From: Schauerella fraxinea
GTDB taxonomy: Bacteria; Pseudomonadota; Gammaproteobacteria; Burkholderiales; Burkholderiaceae_B
DNA length: 64,000 nucleotides
Reading direction: 5' to 3'
Assembly (NCBI GenBank): GCA_030849945.1
Contig: JAVDKK010000003.1
Coordinates: 372,001 to 436,000, forward strand
Made by a program: the position numbers and the translations under genes. The notes beneath the pieces were generated by a model, which searched no databases, was not told where the DNA came from, and saw only the letters and a list, made by a program, of their open reading frames with translations. Shown here in pieces: positions 43,499 to 51,851 of this stretch; within the stretch, counting starts at the first letter, position 1, and each line of letters begins with the position of its first letter.

Positions 43499-44340
43499 GA
43501 TTCACCGCCCGCGCTCGCTGCGCCAGTGGATGCGGGGTCGTCGGGGCGGTCGTGTTCCCACAGCGCTGCTGGATCAAGCCACTGATCTACGGCGCGTGCC
43601 AGTACCGACACGGAGGGCTCGCTGCCAGTCCAGGCCTTCAGTGCGTTCACCAAGTATGTCGGCACCAACTCCGCATCGGCTGCGCTGGTGGGCGGCGTGG
43701 ACGCCGCTGGAAGGCTATTGAGGTGCGCGGCCAGTGCGCAAGCGAAGTCAGCCGCGAGGCGTTCAGTGATGTACCGCCCGAAATCGTGACGGTTCAGGTG
43801 CTTGGAAAAATACTCGGCCACGTAGCCGCGCCCGCCTGCGCTGGTGCTCAGATTGTGGCCAGTGATCGCGGGCTGGGCGCTTACCGTGGGAGCATCGAGA
43901 CGCACCGGAATTTGACGCTGCCCGTCATTGGGCTCGTCGCCAAAGCAAGCGTTGCATGCGTAGCCAGTCCGCAGGGCCGCTTTGCACTCGGCGCACACGT
44001 ACCCGCTTACCGTGCGCGCATCGGCAAGGCGGGCGCGGGCCTGCCAAGACAAAGCCGCAACATGATTCAGTTGCCACAGTCGCTCCGCTTCCCCGCGGTC
44101 ATAGGCCAACGGATAAGACGCGGAAAGCCAGCCAACGAACGCCGCCCGCTCATCCGCAGGCACAACCGGCGCTTGCGGGGCGGCGTTTGCCAGGACGGCG
44201 ACGATGATGCCCGTCGCGTTATCGAAAGATGCGTCATTGGCGAATACTTGAAGCGCGTCGTCAACAGCCGGAACCCCAGCCAACTGCTCAGCATGCATCC
44301 ACGGGCTCAGCACGCCATGTGTCTTGTTTTGGTCGATCAT
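43495..44340 (-). CDS. Hypothetical phage protein with a zinc-ribbon-like CxxC pair
   Basis: A 281-residue protein. Two CxxC motifs (YVCAECKAAL and YACNACFGDE) near residues 115-130 could hold zinc. The rest is alanine-rich and helical, with GRYITERLAADFACALAAHL near the C-terminal third. Composite proteins of this kind occur in the early leftward operons of temperate phages. No function is known. Confidence 0.65.
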   Translation of the reverse strand: MIDQNKTHGVLSPWMHAEQLAGVPAVDDALQVFANDASFDNATGIIVAVLANAAPQAPVVPADERAAFVGWLSASYPLAYDRGEAERLWQLNHVAALSWQARARLADARTVSGYVCAECKAALRTGYACNACFGDEPNDGQRQIPVRLDAPTVSAQPAITGHNLSTSAGGRGYVAEYFSKHLNRHDFGRYITERLAADFACALAAHLNSLPAASTPPTSAADAELVPTYLVNALKAWTGSEPSVSVLARAVDQWLDPAALWEHDRPDDPASTGAASAGGES

Positions 44341-44813
44341 GACGCATCCTTGAACATTGGAATTTTGAAGGCTTCAGCTTGCACAGCGGCACACGCTTCG
44401 TCGCCGTAGCCCCACATATCGAAGCCGCCGTCCATGCTGCGTTTCGGGGCAATAGGCCAGCGATCCATCGGCTCGCCCGTGCGCACGTATTCGGCAATTC
44501 GTTCGACCAGCGTGCGCAGGGTGCCGCCGTGCGAGAAGCCGCGCCAGCGGTGCCGCTTAGACAGGTAGATGAGCTGGCCCCGGTATTCGTCGACGAAATA
44601 CAGGTGCCCCGATCTGCTCATTTGCAATCGTGCGGTGCGCTCGTGTTGCGCGTTGTAGAAGAATCGGCGCCCATGGCCGGCTATCACGGCAAACAGCGCA
44701 TTGGCGTGCTCGATCCTGGTGGCTTTTCCGCGCGGCGCGCTTTTCGTCCGGATCTCGGCGTCAAGGTCTTCGTCTGCGTCTTTTCTTGGCGTCTTTTCTG
44801 TCGAGGTGCTCAT
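44337..44813 (-). CDS. Hypothetical phage protein (158 residues)
   Basis: A charged N-terminus (STEKTPRKDADEDLDAEIRT) precedes a compact region with GHGRRFFYNAQHERTARLQM and YFVDEYRGQLIYLSKRHRWR, which look like beta strands. The end, GGFDMWGYGDEACAAVQAEA, is characteristic but unassigned. It overlaps the next gene downstream by four bases and the upstream one by 53. Confidence 0.65.
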   Translation of the reverse strand: MSTSTEKTPRKDADEDLDAEIRTKSAPRGKATRIEHANALFAVIAGHGRRFFYNAQHERTARLQMSRSGHLYFVDEYRGQLIYLSKRHRWRGFSHGGTLRTLVERIAEYVRTGEPMDRWPIAPKRSMDGGFDMWGYGDEACAAVQAEAFKIPMFKDAS

Positions 44814-45030
44814 AGAACTCGTGTGCCTCTTTGAGGGTTGTCAGTGCCTCGATCAGGGCGCCGAGGCCGTAGTAGGGGATGATCACGTCCTGGTCGCGCT
44901 GAATCAGCGTGATGCAGTCGTGATTGGGCATCACCACGATCGCGTGACCGAGGAGGGTTTTTTCTGGGGTGTCGTGTTCTGGCCAGACGACGATCGAGCC
45001 GTCCAGGATTCCGCCGATCTTGTGTGTCAT
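44761..45030 (-). CDS. Hypothetical phage protein (89 residues)
   Basis: MTHKIGGILDGSIVVWPEHD begins a small mixed alpha/beta protein that ends in a basic tail KKRRRRRP. The final 53 bases overlap the next gene in another frame, a larger overlap than elsewhere in the operon, so one of the two ends may be mis-set. No family is recognised. Confidence 0.6.
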   Translation of the reverse strand: MTHKIGGILDGSIVVWPEHDTPEKTLLGHAIVVMPNHDCITLIQRDQDVIIPYYGLGALIEALTTLKEAHEFYEHLDRKDAKKRRRRRP

Positions 45031-45093
45031 GACTGCCTGCCTATCTCTGTGAGGGGGCGGGCAGCCTACCGGCGATCGTGATCACGATGGTGA

Positions 45094-45714
45094 TTAAGAC
45101 TGCAGGGCCTGCTTGGCCTGTTCGTATGCGGCGTTGAGCTCGGCGAAGGCGTCGTTGGTGCCGCCTTTATCCGGATGGAGCGTCTGCGCCAACTGGCGGT
45201 ACCGCGCGCGCACTTGCTCAGGGCTGACGGGGCCGCCGTCAAATCCCATCACCGTCCGCCAGTCTCGTGCGCCAGGCGCTGCGAGGGCAGTGAACCCGGT
45301 GAACGCGCGCTCAAGGATCCGTGCGCCGCCGTGCCGCTCGACAGCGCGCAGGGCGTCCAGCGTTGCGGCGATCGCGGCGAGGTTGTCGGCCACGCGGTTG
45401 TATTGGTCGATGGCCAGCACGCGCCGCGCGCCGCCGCGCTCTTGCCAGTACACCGCGGCGCCGGGGTCGGTCGGCTCGCGCTCGCCAGAGCGGGGCAGGC
45501 CATCGAGGCGAGTACGAACTTCCGTCGACACGATCACATCCTGCCGATCGATGCCCATGCGCTCCAGTTCCAGCAGCACGCGCGTAACGCCGTCCGTCAC
45601 CGTCAGAGCGTCAGGCCAGTTGCGGCTGCCTTTCTTGTGGAATCTGGCGCGCTCCCGCTTGTGTTCTTGTGTGCGGGCCCATCCTTCGGGCCACGTCAGG
45701 GGGTAAGCATTCAT
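45094..45714 (-). CDS. Phage-encoded J-domain protein
   Basis: A 206-residue protein whose last 60 residues form a J domain: VSPEQVRARYRQLAQTLHPD followed by KGGTNDAFAELNAAYEQAK, with the essential His-Pro-Asp near residue 184. The N-terminal 140 residues (ARFHKKGSRNWPDALTVTDG at the start) match nothing that I recognise. J domains stimulate DnaK, so a phage protein with one may recruit the host chaperone for replication-complex remodelling or assembly. Confidence 0.82.
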   Translation of the reverse strand: MNAYPLTWPEGWARTQEHKRERARFHKKGSRNWPDALTVTDGVTRVLLELERMGIDRQDVIVSTEVRTRLDGLPRSGEREPTDPGAAVYWQERGGARRVLAIDQYNRVADNLAAIAATLDALRAVERHGGARILERAFTGFTALAAPGARDWRTVMGFDGGPVSPEQVRARYRQLAQTLHPDKGGTNDAFAELNAAYEQAKQALQS

Positions 45715-46058
45715 GCGGGATCCTTGAGTGGGGGATGATCGCTGCGGTCGGCAGCATCAGCGGCCAACTGGTGCACGCGGGCTTCGGTGGTGGCGAACAG
45801 TGCGGCGCGCGCCGCGTCGCGCTGGGCTCGCATGTCGTTGAGGGCTTCGAGCGGCACCAGAGGGGTGACCGGCGCGCCTTCCCGGTGCCACATGATCACT
45901 TCCCGGATCCGGTCGGTGTAGAGGACGGGGAATACGTCATTGCGCATCCAGCCTGCCAACTGCACCTCGCCTTCGTTAATGATCTGGCCCGGGGGCGCCG
46001 TCGTGGCATCCAGGCAGGGAGGGCGCGTGCCCATGGTGTGAAGGTCGTATTCGCTCAT
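45711..46058 (-). CDS. Hypothetical phage protein (115 residues)
   Basis: A small protein with a central region LAGWMRNDVFPVLYTDRIRE and a C-terminal helix ALNDMRAQRDAARAALFATT that looks like a coiled coil. It overlaps both neighbours by four bases (ATGA). No family is recognised. Confidence 0.6.
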   Translation of the reverse strand: MSEYDLHTMGTRPPCLDATTAPPGQIINEGEVQLAGWMRNDVFPVLYTDRIREVIMWHREGAPVTPLVPLEALNDMRAQRDAARAALFATTEARVHQLAADAADRSDHPPLKDPA

Positions 46059-46318
46059 TGCAGGACTCGCGGGGAGGGTTCGATCAATTCGACGGCGGCG
46101 GCCATGATGACCAGCACGCAGCCGCCGTCCATTCCTTTCGCCATCTCAATGGCGGTCGCGAGAACGTCGGTGCGCGTCGAGTCGGCGCGCTTCTGGATGA
46201 CCTCGCCAGCCTTGCGCATCACTTCGCCGTAATCGTTGCCATACAGGAAGCGCGCGGCGTCACGGACTTCGTAAAGCTGGGCCGCCAACTTCACACTGCG
46301 TTGCGGTGCAGAGATCAT
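46055..46318 (-). CDS. Hypothetical phage protein (87 residues)
   Basis: The start is set at the ATG at 46318 (MISAPQRSVKLAAQLYEVRD), with AAGGAAACC upstream. The protein is helical (AARFLYGNDYGEVMRKAGEV) with a hydrophobic C-terminal stretch CVLVIMAAAVELI. No function is known. Longer frames upstream only cross the neighbouring membrane-protein gene. Confidence 0.6.
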   Translation of the reverse strand: MISAPQRSVKLAAQLYEVRDAARFLYGNDYGEVMRKAGEVIQKRADSTRTDVLATAIEMAKGMDGGCVLVIMAAAVELIEPSPRVLQ

Positions 46319-46557
46319 GATGGTTTCCTTGCTTGCCGGCCGAAGCCGAACCAGTTGAACGCCCGGCGCAGATAGTAAGAGCACACCAGGGATATGGCGG
46401 TGTAGATGAGGGTGATGCCGACGTTGTCCGCGAGGGAGGGCTGAAAGCCGTAGAGGGGGAACACGACGGCATTCGCCGCCATGCTCACCATCAGCCCGAT
46501 CGCCACATTCACGACAGCCTCGACTGCGCTGCTGCGCTTCGATTGGCCGGCTGTCAT
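46315..46557 (-). CDS. DUF7220-like small phage membrane protein
   Basis: An 80-residue protein starting MTAGQSKRSSAVEAVVNVAI at 46557. Two hydrophobic helices (AIGLMVSMAANAVVFPLYGF and ITLIYTAISLVCSYYLRRAF) frame a short loop. The SKRSS-VEAV-N-A-G pattern is that of a phage two-helix membrane family (DUF7220). It overlaps the methyltransferase stop by four bases. Confidence 0.72.
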   Translation of the reverse strand: MTAGQSKRSSAVEAVVNVAIGLMVSMAANAVVFPLYGFQPSLADNVGITLIYTAISLVCSYYLRRAFNWFGFGRQARKPS

Positions 46558-48623
46558 GCTGCGATCGCCTGCGTCTTGGCTTCCTTCGGCGTCCAGGCGG
46601 CCATGTCGGCCACGTTGGCGCGCGCCAGCGCCGCGGCGAGAGGCGGGCACACGCTGTTGCCGCACATGCGCACCTGGGCATGCTTCGGCAGGCGCCGGCC
46701 GTTGATGGTCGGCGCGATGACGTAGCTGGACGGGAAACCCTGAGCCGCGTACAGCTCGTGCGGCTCGAGCATCCTCATACCGATGTCGGCAATGACGTAC
46801 TGTTCGCCCGCCACGGTCACCAGGCCCAGCCGATCCTTGGTCGGGATGGTGTGCATCGGGTCGCGGGCGTCTTGATCCTGGCCTCCTTCGCCGTAGTACT
46901 TGACCAGGAAGGCCCGTACGTCGGCGTGGTGCGTGCCGCCGGCGCTGACGGTATGAAGCGGTTCGTTGGTCGCCGCCGATGAGCTGGTCTCGCGCAGCTT
47001 TGCCAGGTGAGACGCCACGATCGCCGTGTCGCCCTTCGCGGTGATGGTCTGTACGGGCTCGTTCGCATCGCGCGGGCGGCTTTGCCCGGCACGGCCGCCG
47101 CAGCCCACCAGCTGCGCCGTTACCAGCGCGTGATGATCGACGGCCGTCACGGTATGGGTCGGCGCATCCAGGGAAGCGCCGGGGCCGTCGTAGTGGCCAC
47201 CGAAGTGTTTGGCGAGGAAACCGGCGACCAGTGCATGCTTGGCGCCGCCGGCGACGACAGTGCCGAGAGGCTTATCCAATCCCGGCGCGCGCGGCGCTTG
47301 GCCGGCACGCTCGCCATATCCTGTCTGCACCAAGGTGGGCGCCACGACTGCGAAGCGGTTTTCGGTCGTTTGCGTGGCCAGCGGATCCTGCAGGGAACGC
47401 ACGCGGTCGCCGCCGGCGCTTGTTGCTGCGTGGTAGGGAGTCAGATACGGGGCGACCACGTGCGAGTGATTCTCGGTCGTGAGCGTGTTGAACGGCGTAT
47501 CGACCGCCTTCGGCTTGCCCGCGTATTCCGGGCCGCCCGCGCCGACCAGATAGGGAGACACGACGCCGAGCGCGTGCGGTGCGCCCGCCGGGTTCTCTTT
47601 GGGCCCTGCCGTAATCGTCGGCATCGGTTCGCGCATGTCGACCCCGGTCGATCCGGTGCGGAACTTGGTGATGTGAGGGGCAACGATGCCGGTGCCATGC
47701 TTGCTGGTGATGGTCTGCATCGGCGCGTCCGACGTCTGACCACGGAAATCATCGCCGCTATGGTTGACCTTGACGATGAATGGATCTGCGTTGTCGATCA
47801 CGTAGCGCTGTATGCCGCGCGCAATGCGCTTCATGGTGGCTTCGGCCAGAGGGCGCTTGCGCTCGAAGATCGAGGGGCAGGCCAGTGACCAATCGATGCA
47901 CTCAGCAGCGGTGCGCCACGGCTTCAGCAGGCCCGCCAGCACGCCGGGGGAGGTGGGAGCGCCGTGGGTAGGCGCAGGCCACACGATCGGCTGGCCGTCG
48001 CAGCGCGCAATCATGAACAGGCGCTTGCGGATCGTCGGTGTGCCGTAATCGCAGGCGCGCAGCTCGCGCGTCTCGACCGCGTATCCTTTTTCCTGCAACT
48101 GTCGGATGAACGAGCGGAACGTCTCGCCGCGGCGCGCCGGATCCGGGAAGTATTCCACGTTGACGCTTTCGACGCTGCCATCAGGCGCCAGCTGCGGCAC
48201 CTCTTTGGCCATCAGCGGGCCCCACGTCTTAAATTCTTCGACGTTCTCCAGCATGATGACGCGCGGCCGCACCAGCGCCGCCCAACGCAGCACAATCCAG
48301 GCAAGGCCGCGAATCTTTTTCTCGACCGGCTTGCCGCCCTTGGCCTTGCTGAAGTGTTTGCAGTCGGGCGAGAACCACGCCAGGCCAACTGGGCGGCCCT
48401 GGGTAACTTCCAGCGGGTCAACGTCCCACACCGATTCGCAGTAGTGCTTGGTCTGCGGGTGGTTGATGGCGTGCATCTGGACTGCTTCGGGGTCGTGGTT
48501 GATGGCCACGTCGACGCAGCGGCCAAGTGCCATCTCGATGCCGGTTGACGCTCCGCCGCCGCCGGCGAAGTTGTCGATGATGAGCTCGTTGTGAACGTCG
48601 AGCGTGAACTGATCGCGGATCAT
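46554..48623 (-). CDS. Phage DNA (cytosine-5)-methyltransferase with internal repeat array
   Basis: A 689-residue C5 methyltransferase. Motif I is DNFAGGGGASTGIE (residues 17-30), the catalytic-loop motif IV is FSPDCKHFS with the nucleophile near Cys88, motif VI is ENVEEF (126), motif VIII is TIRKRL (197-202), and motif X is GNSVCPPLAAAL (655-666). Between residues 300 and 600, where a target-recognition domain is expected, lie about nine repeats of the form P-x-x-T-(I/V)-T, about 10 residues, then (V/A)-x-x-(F/L)-(L/V). No restriction enzyme is adjacent, so it probably protects phage DNA against host restriction. Confidence 0.92.
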   Translation of the reverse strand: MIRDQFTLDVHNELIIDNFAGGGGASTGIEMALGRCVDVAINHDPEAVQMHAINHPQTKHYCESVWDVDPLEVTQGRPVGLAWFSPDCKHFSKAKGGKPVEKKIRGLAWIVLRWAALVRPRVIMLENVEEFKTWGPLMAKEVPQLAPDGSVESVNVEYFPDPARRGETFRSFIRQLQEKGYAVETRELRACDYGTPTIRKRLFMIARCDGQPIVWPAPTHGAPTSPGVLAGLLKPWRTAAECIDWSLACPSIFERKRPLAEATMKRIARGIQRYVIDNADPFIVKVNHSGDDFRGQTSDAPMQTITSKHGTGIVAPHITKFRTGSTGVDMREPMPTITAGPKENPAGAPHALGVVSPYLVGAGGPEYAGKPKAVDTPFNTLTTENHSHVVAPYLTPYHAATSAGGDRVRSLQDPLATQTTENRFAVVAPTLVQTGYGERAGQAPRAPGLDKPLGTVVAGGAKHALVAGFLAKHFGGHYDGPGASLDAPTHTVTAVDHHALVTAQLVGCGGRAGQSRPRDANEPVQTITAKGDTAIVASHLAKLRETSSSAATNEPLHTVSAGGTHHADVRAFLVKYYGEGGQDQDARDPMHTIPTKDRLGLVTVAGEQYVIADIGMRMLEPHELYAAQGFPSSYVIAPTINGRRLPKHAQVRMCGNSVCPPLAAALARANVADMAAWTPKEAKTQAIAA

Positions 48624-48991
48624 TGCGGGGATTCCGTTGGAGTTGGGGGCGCCTCCGCGACAGCCTGGGTGTAGGCGGCGAGCAGCGTCTTGCGGTTGGT
48701 GGTGCGGGCCATGCCCTTGAATAGCTCGACAGCTAGGTCTACCGCGTCGAGGTTCCGCCAGCCATCGTTGGCGGCTTCGGCGCCGCGCTGCATGTCGGGG
48801 GCGTGTTCGTTATGGCGCTGGACGCGCGAGGCGATTATGTGGCCGACGTTGATGCATATGGCGAGGGTGTGGCGGTCTTCTTCTGCGGCGGTGCCCAGGC
48901 GCATGCGGAGCATGGCGGTGGTGGGCGGTGCGAGCAGTGCGGCCATCTCCCTCGGGCTCATCTTCCGAGCCAAGGGAGATGGCATCTTCAT
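48620..48991 (-). CDS. Hypothetical phage protein (123 residues)
   Basis: The start is set at 48991 (MKMPSPLARKMSPREMAALL), where it overlaps the rdgC stop by four bases; the longer frame upstream only covers rdgC. Helical, with AEEDRHTLAICINVGHIIAS and LFKGMARTTNRKTLLAAYTQ. It may be one of the small phage proteins that travel with recombination genes. No function is assigned. Confidence 0.62.
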   Translation of the reverse strand: MKMPSPLARKMSPREMAALLAPPTTAMLRMRLGTAAEEDRHTLAICINVGHIIASRVQRHNEHAPDMQRGAEAANDGWRNLDAVDLAVELFKGMARTTNRKTLLAAYTQAVAEAPPTPTESPQ

Positions 48992-49890
48992 GGTGAGGTC
49001 TTCTCGCCGCCGAGGGCGTCCACCAGGTCGGCGAGCAGCTTTGCCATCTCGCCGGCCATCAGCGTAAAGTCGGAATCGAACTGCTCGGCGTCGTTCTGCG
49101 ACATTGCGTCGCCGTTTTCCTTGATCACGTCCAGCGGAGCGAGCCGCTTGAGATCCAGCGATTCGTTGAGAACGAAGGAAACGCGGTCGGCCCAGGTGAG
49201 CGCCAAGCGCGTGCACTGCTTGCCGGATCCGATATGACGGCGCACGTCGTCTGGATCGATCGAGTGCTTGACGAAGCGGACCGCCGCACCGCTTTCGCCT
49301 GACGCGCGCAATTCGGTATCTTGGTCGATGCTCAAATTGGGCGGCGCTTCGTCATCCGTCAACCACTGCGTCATTGCCGCAGCGGGGGATTGGGTGACGT
49401 ACAGGCTTTCAACAGGGAAGGGGTCGACCGACTTGGCCAGCAGCCCGAGCAATTCATCGGCGCGCGCGCTGGCTGCCGCATCGATGACCAGCCAGCGGTT
49501 TTTCGTATCGATCCAGGCTCGGGTATCGCGGTACACGCTGAAGGCCTTGGGCAGCAGCTCGTCCGTTATCTGCTCTTTGATTTCCTTCATCTGCTTGCGG
49601 CCGGGCTTGTAGCCCTGTTGTTCTTCCGCCTCGGCAGCGCGCGCTTTCGCTGCCTGGTTAATGACCGATGCCGGCAGCAGCTTGCTCTCGGCGCGCAGCG
49701 CGATCAGGAACTGGTCGCCGATCGCATGCACAGGGCCGCCGTTCTTGCGGGGCGGCATCCAGCCGATGCTTTGCATCTCGGATGAGTTGCCCGGGCGGAA
49801 GGCGTACCGGTCAAGGTGCTCGGCCATCTGCGCCGCGGTCATCGAGAACGACGGCGAGAGCCGGTAGATGCGGGCATTGCGAAACCACAT
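48988..49890 (-). CDS. rdgC: Recombination-associated protein RdgC
   Basis: A 300-residue protein of the RdgC family. The opening is MWFRNARIYRLSPSFSMTAA, with EMQSIGWMPPRKNGGPVHAI, LPASVINQAAKARAAE and LTWADRVSFVLNESLDLKRL later. RdgC forms a ring dimer around DNA and inhibits RecA filament formation. Temperate phages carry it next to SSB, perhaps to delay the SOS response or protect replicating DNA. The start at 49890 is at the conserved MWF. Confidence 0.95.
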   Translation of the reverse strand: MWFRNARIYRLSPSFSMTAAQMAEHLDRYAFRPGNSSEMQSIGWMPPRKNGGPVHAIGDQFLIALRAESKLLPASVINQAAKARAAEAEEQQGYKPGRKQMKEIKEQITDELLPKAFSVYRDTRAWIDTKNRWLVIDAAASARADELLGLLAKSVDPFPVESLYVTQSPAAAMTQWLTDDEAPPNLSIDQDTELRASGESGAAVRFVKHSIDPDDVRRHIGSGKQCTRLALTWADRVSFVLNESLDLKRLAPLDVIKENGDAMSQNDAEQFDSDFTLMAGEMAKLLADLVDALGGEKTSP

Positions 49891-49901
49891 GATGTGTCGT
49901 C

Positions 49902-50438
49902 CTAGATCGTGTGAAGCGCGCGGCGCGTGCACGCCGGTGCGAAGGGGATGTCGTCGTCCAAGTCTGCCGCGCCTCCGCCGCCCGTGGCCGGCGCCGCTTG
50001 GCTGCCGTCGCGAGTGCGCTGGTAATCGTTAGCGGGTTTGCCGCGGCGTGACGTCGGCACCTGGTCGGGAGCGTCAGCGGCATGACCACCTTGGCCGTCA
50101 TCGCGGCCGCCGAGCATCTGCATTTGGTCGGCGACGATTTCGGTGCTGTAGCGATCCTGTCCGGTGTCCTTGTCCTGCCACTTCCGCGTCTTCAGGCGGC
50201 CCTCGATGTACACCGGCCGACCTTTGCGCAGGTACTCGCCCATGATCTCGGCCAGGCGCTTGTACGCCACGACGCGGTGCCATTCGGTTTCTTCCTTGCG
50301 CTCGCCGGTCTGCTTGTCTTTCCACTGCGACGTGGTCGCCAGCGAAAGATTGCAGATGGCTTCGCCTTCAGGCGTGTACCGGACTTCGGGATCGCGGCCA
50401 AGGTGGCCGACGAGGATTACTTTGTTAACGCTGGCCAT
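49902..50438 (-). CDS. ssb: Single-stranded DNA-binding protein
   Basis: A 178-residue SSB. The OB fold starts MASVNKVILVGHLGRDPEVR and continues with ETEWHRVVAYKRLAEIMGEY and YIEGRLKTRKWQDKDTGQDR. A glycine/proline linker leads to the acidic tip DDDIPF. Unusually, that tip is not terminal: 12 more residues (APACTRRALHTI) follow before the stop. The tip binds RecQ, exonuclease I, PriA and other partners, normally as a free C-terminus. The protein serves phage replication and recombination together with RdgC. Confidence 0.95.
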   Translation of the reverse strand: MASVNKVILVGHLGRDPEVRYTPEGEAICNLSLATTSQWKDKQTGERKEETEWHRVVAYKRLAEIMGEYLRKGRPVYIEGRLKTRKWQDKDTGQDRYSTEIVADQMQMLGGRDDGQGGHAADAPDQVPTSRRGKPANDYQRTRDGSQAAPATGGGGAADLDDDIPFAPACTRRALHTI

Positions 50439-50453
50439 GCCGGCGCGCTCCTT

Positions 50454-50741
50454 TTATCTGTGCTCGTACCGCAGCGCTGTGCGATCGAGGTGTGGGTATT
50501 GGGGGATGTCGAAGGTGATGCTGGCGCCGTCAGGATTGGTGACGATGCAGGAGAACTCGCCGGTGGCGGGGTTCTGCAGCAGCTGCGCACGCTTGCCGCA
50601 GTGGGCTCGCATGCGCTTGGCGAAGTGGGCGTCGTCGACCGCCATGAGGCGGGCATCTGATGCGCGGACCGCCTGGCCGACGAACACGGCCGCCGGCGCG
50701 AGGGCGAAGCAAAGAACGATCGGAAGCCAGCGGCGTTTCAT
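50454..50741 (-). CDS. Hypothetical phage protein with signal sequence
   Basis: A 95-residue protein. An N-terminal signal (MKRRWLPIVLCFALAPAAVF) ends near VRASD, and two cysteines follow (HCGKRAQ and FSCIVTNP) that could pair in the periplasm. This suggests an exported or membrane-anchored phage product, possibly affecting the cell envelope. No family is recognised. The 50742-50885 spacer has no gene. Confidence 0.6.
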   Translation of the reverse strand: MKRRWLPIVLCFALAPAAVFVGQAVRASDARLMAVDDAHFAKRMRAHCGKRAQLLQNPATGEFSCIVTNPDGASITFDIPQYPHLDRTALRYEHR

Positions 50742-50885
50742 GACGTCACCTATACGGATTGGAAGAGGGGAGCATCGACACCCGCCCGGCCCGGGGAAGA
50801 ATGTCGATGCGGTTGGAAACTGGATCCGGCTTTCACCATGTCCGGCATGGGCCTGTGCGCGATCAGGCTCGCGTTGATCCGATCA

Positions 50886-51434
50886 TCAATGGAAATTAAC
50901 GGCGCCACCGTCAGCGGCCATTTCGAATGCGGCCCGCCACTCTCGGTAGAGCGGATAGAACCAGTCAGGTCGATTCGACATCTCGCTGTGTTGGATCGCC
51001 TGGTCGTCAAACTTAGCGAAATCGGCGGCAAGCTTGGCCGACACAGCAGTGCCAATGACGCCTTCGCAATCTGAAAAGTTGATGAGTTCTGCAAATGGAC
51101 CTTGAGCGCCATCCCAGCATGCTTGGCAGTAACTTTCGTGCCTTTGCCCGTATTGCTCGTAGGTTCCTTTTGGATACCCAGCAAGCTGGGCTAGCGAATC
51201 GCGCCAAGCGTTGTATCCGCCGTATCCACCGGCACAAAAACCAATGCTTTCAGTCGCCGAGTAGATTGCTTTTGGCGTGAGGTCATCTGCGCGACCCGGG
51301 AAATCGGGGTTGATGTAGACGCGCAGGTCGTAGTCAAGCGGCTCTTTTGTGCTTGCATCGATTGGCTCGCCGTCTTCGTCAAACACGCAATCGAGCTTAG
51401 TGAGTTGGCGGTACGCCGTAATGTCCAATCCCAT
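50886..51434 (-). CDS. Hypothetical phage protein, first gene of the leftward operon
   Basis: A 182-residue protein starting MGLDITAYRQLTKLDCVFDE, with a good ribosome-binding site (GGAGATAGAT). A sequence opening MGLDITAY is shared by a small phage/bacterial family of unknown role. SIGFCAGGYGGYNAWRDSLA and SYCQACWDGA are distinctive; the cysteine pair could bind metal. In lambda the first leftward gene is the antiterminator N, but this protein does not look like one. Confidence 0.7.
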   Translation of the reverse strand: MGLDITAYRQLTKLDCVFDEDGEPIDASTKEPLDYDLRVYINPDFPGRADDLTPKAIYSATESIGFCAGGYGGYNAWRDSLAQLAGYPKGTYEQYGQRHESYCQACWDGAQGPFAELINFSDCEGVIGTAVSAKLAADFAKFDDQAIQHSEMSNRPDWFYPLYREWRAAFEMAADGGAVNFH

Positions 51435-51815
51435 ATCTATCTCCGGTTGATGTGAAAATCAAAGCTCGGTTTCGAAGAGCGGGCAGGGTCACAACAGGGG
51501 AGTCATGCCGTGTAGCCGCTTGTTTATCGTCTGTGGCCGGGTAAGACGCCGGCCCGCTCATCGAAACCGCCTCGTGAGAGGAGGTGGGTGCTCAGGTAAT
51601 CGTCGCCACCTGTGCTGGCGTTGCCATAGCCGTAGCTGTGGCACTCATGCGCCTATGCTTTCGCTGGGCTGCATGTTTCGCCCAATGGATACCGGGCGGG
51701 CTAAGTTTTTAAAGAGCGAGGTCGTGCTGACTGCTGCGCCCCCGATGCCGTACTTGCTGGATCTCTCCTAGGCTTTCTTTGCTCGGCGGCTGGCGGTTTG
51801 CGTTTGCTGAACCGT
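51435..51815 (-). other. About 380-base untranslated leader of the leftward operon
   Basis: No convincing gene is present on either strand. On the minus strand the transcript from the promoter at 51823-51851 would have several hairpins, for example CCTC/GAGG near 51570-51582 and GCCA/TGGC near 51612-51631. It may hold antitermination or regulatory RNA elements. Confidence 0.4.
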
Positions 51816-51822
51816 TGAATGA

Positions 51823-51851
51823 ACTATACATATCGCTCCATCTAATGTCAA
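51823..51851 (-). promoter_or_regulatory. Leftward early promoter (PL-like)
   Basis: On the minus strand TTGACA (51851-51846), exactly 17 bases, then TATAGT (51828-51823) match the sigma-70 consensus almost perfectly. It faces the leftward early operon that starts at 51434. The word ACTATACAT occurs at 51823-51831, over the -10 box, and again at 51856-51864, 33 bases away upstream of the -35. That is compatible with paired operator sites. Confidence 0.75.

Noticed and set aside
46554..48623. Restriction-modification system
   Set aside because: No endonuclease gene lies beside the methyltransferase; its neighbours are phage early genes, so a solitary protective methyltransferase is more likely.
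51505..51771. 88-codon plus-strand frame in the leftward leader
   Set aside because: No ribosome-binding site, cysteine/arginine-rich composition unlike any protein, and it lies antisense to the probable leader transcript.
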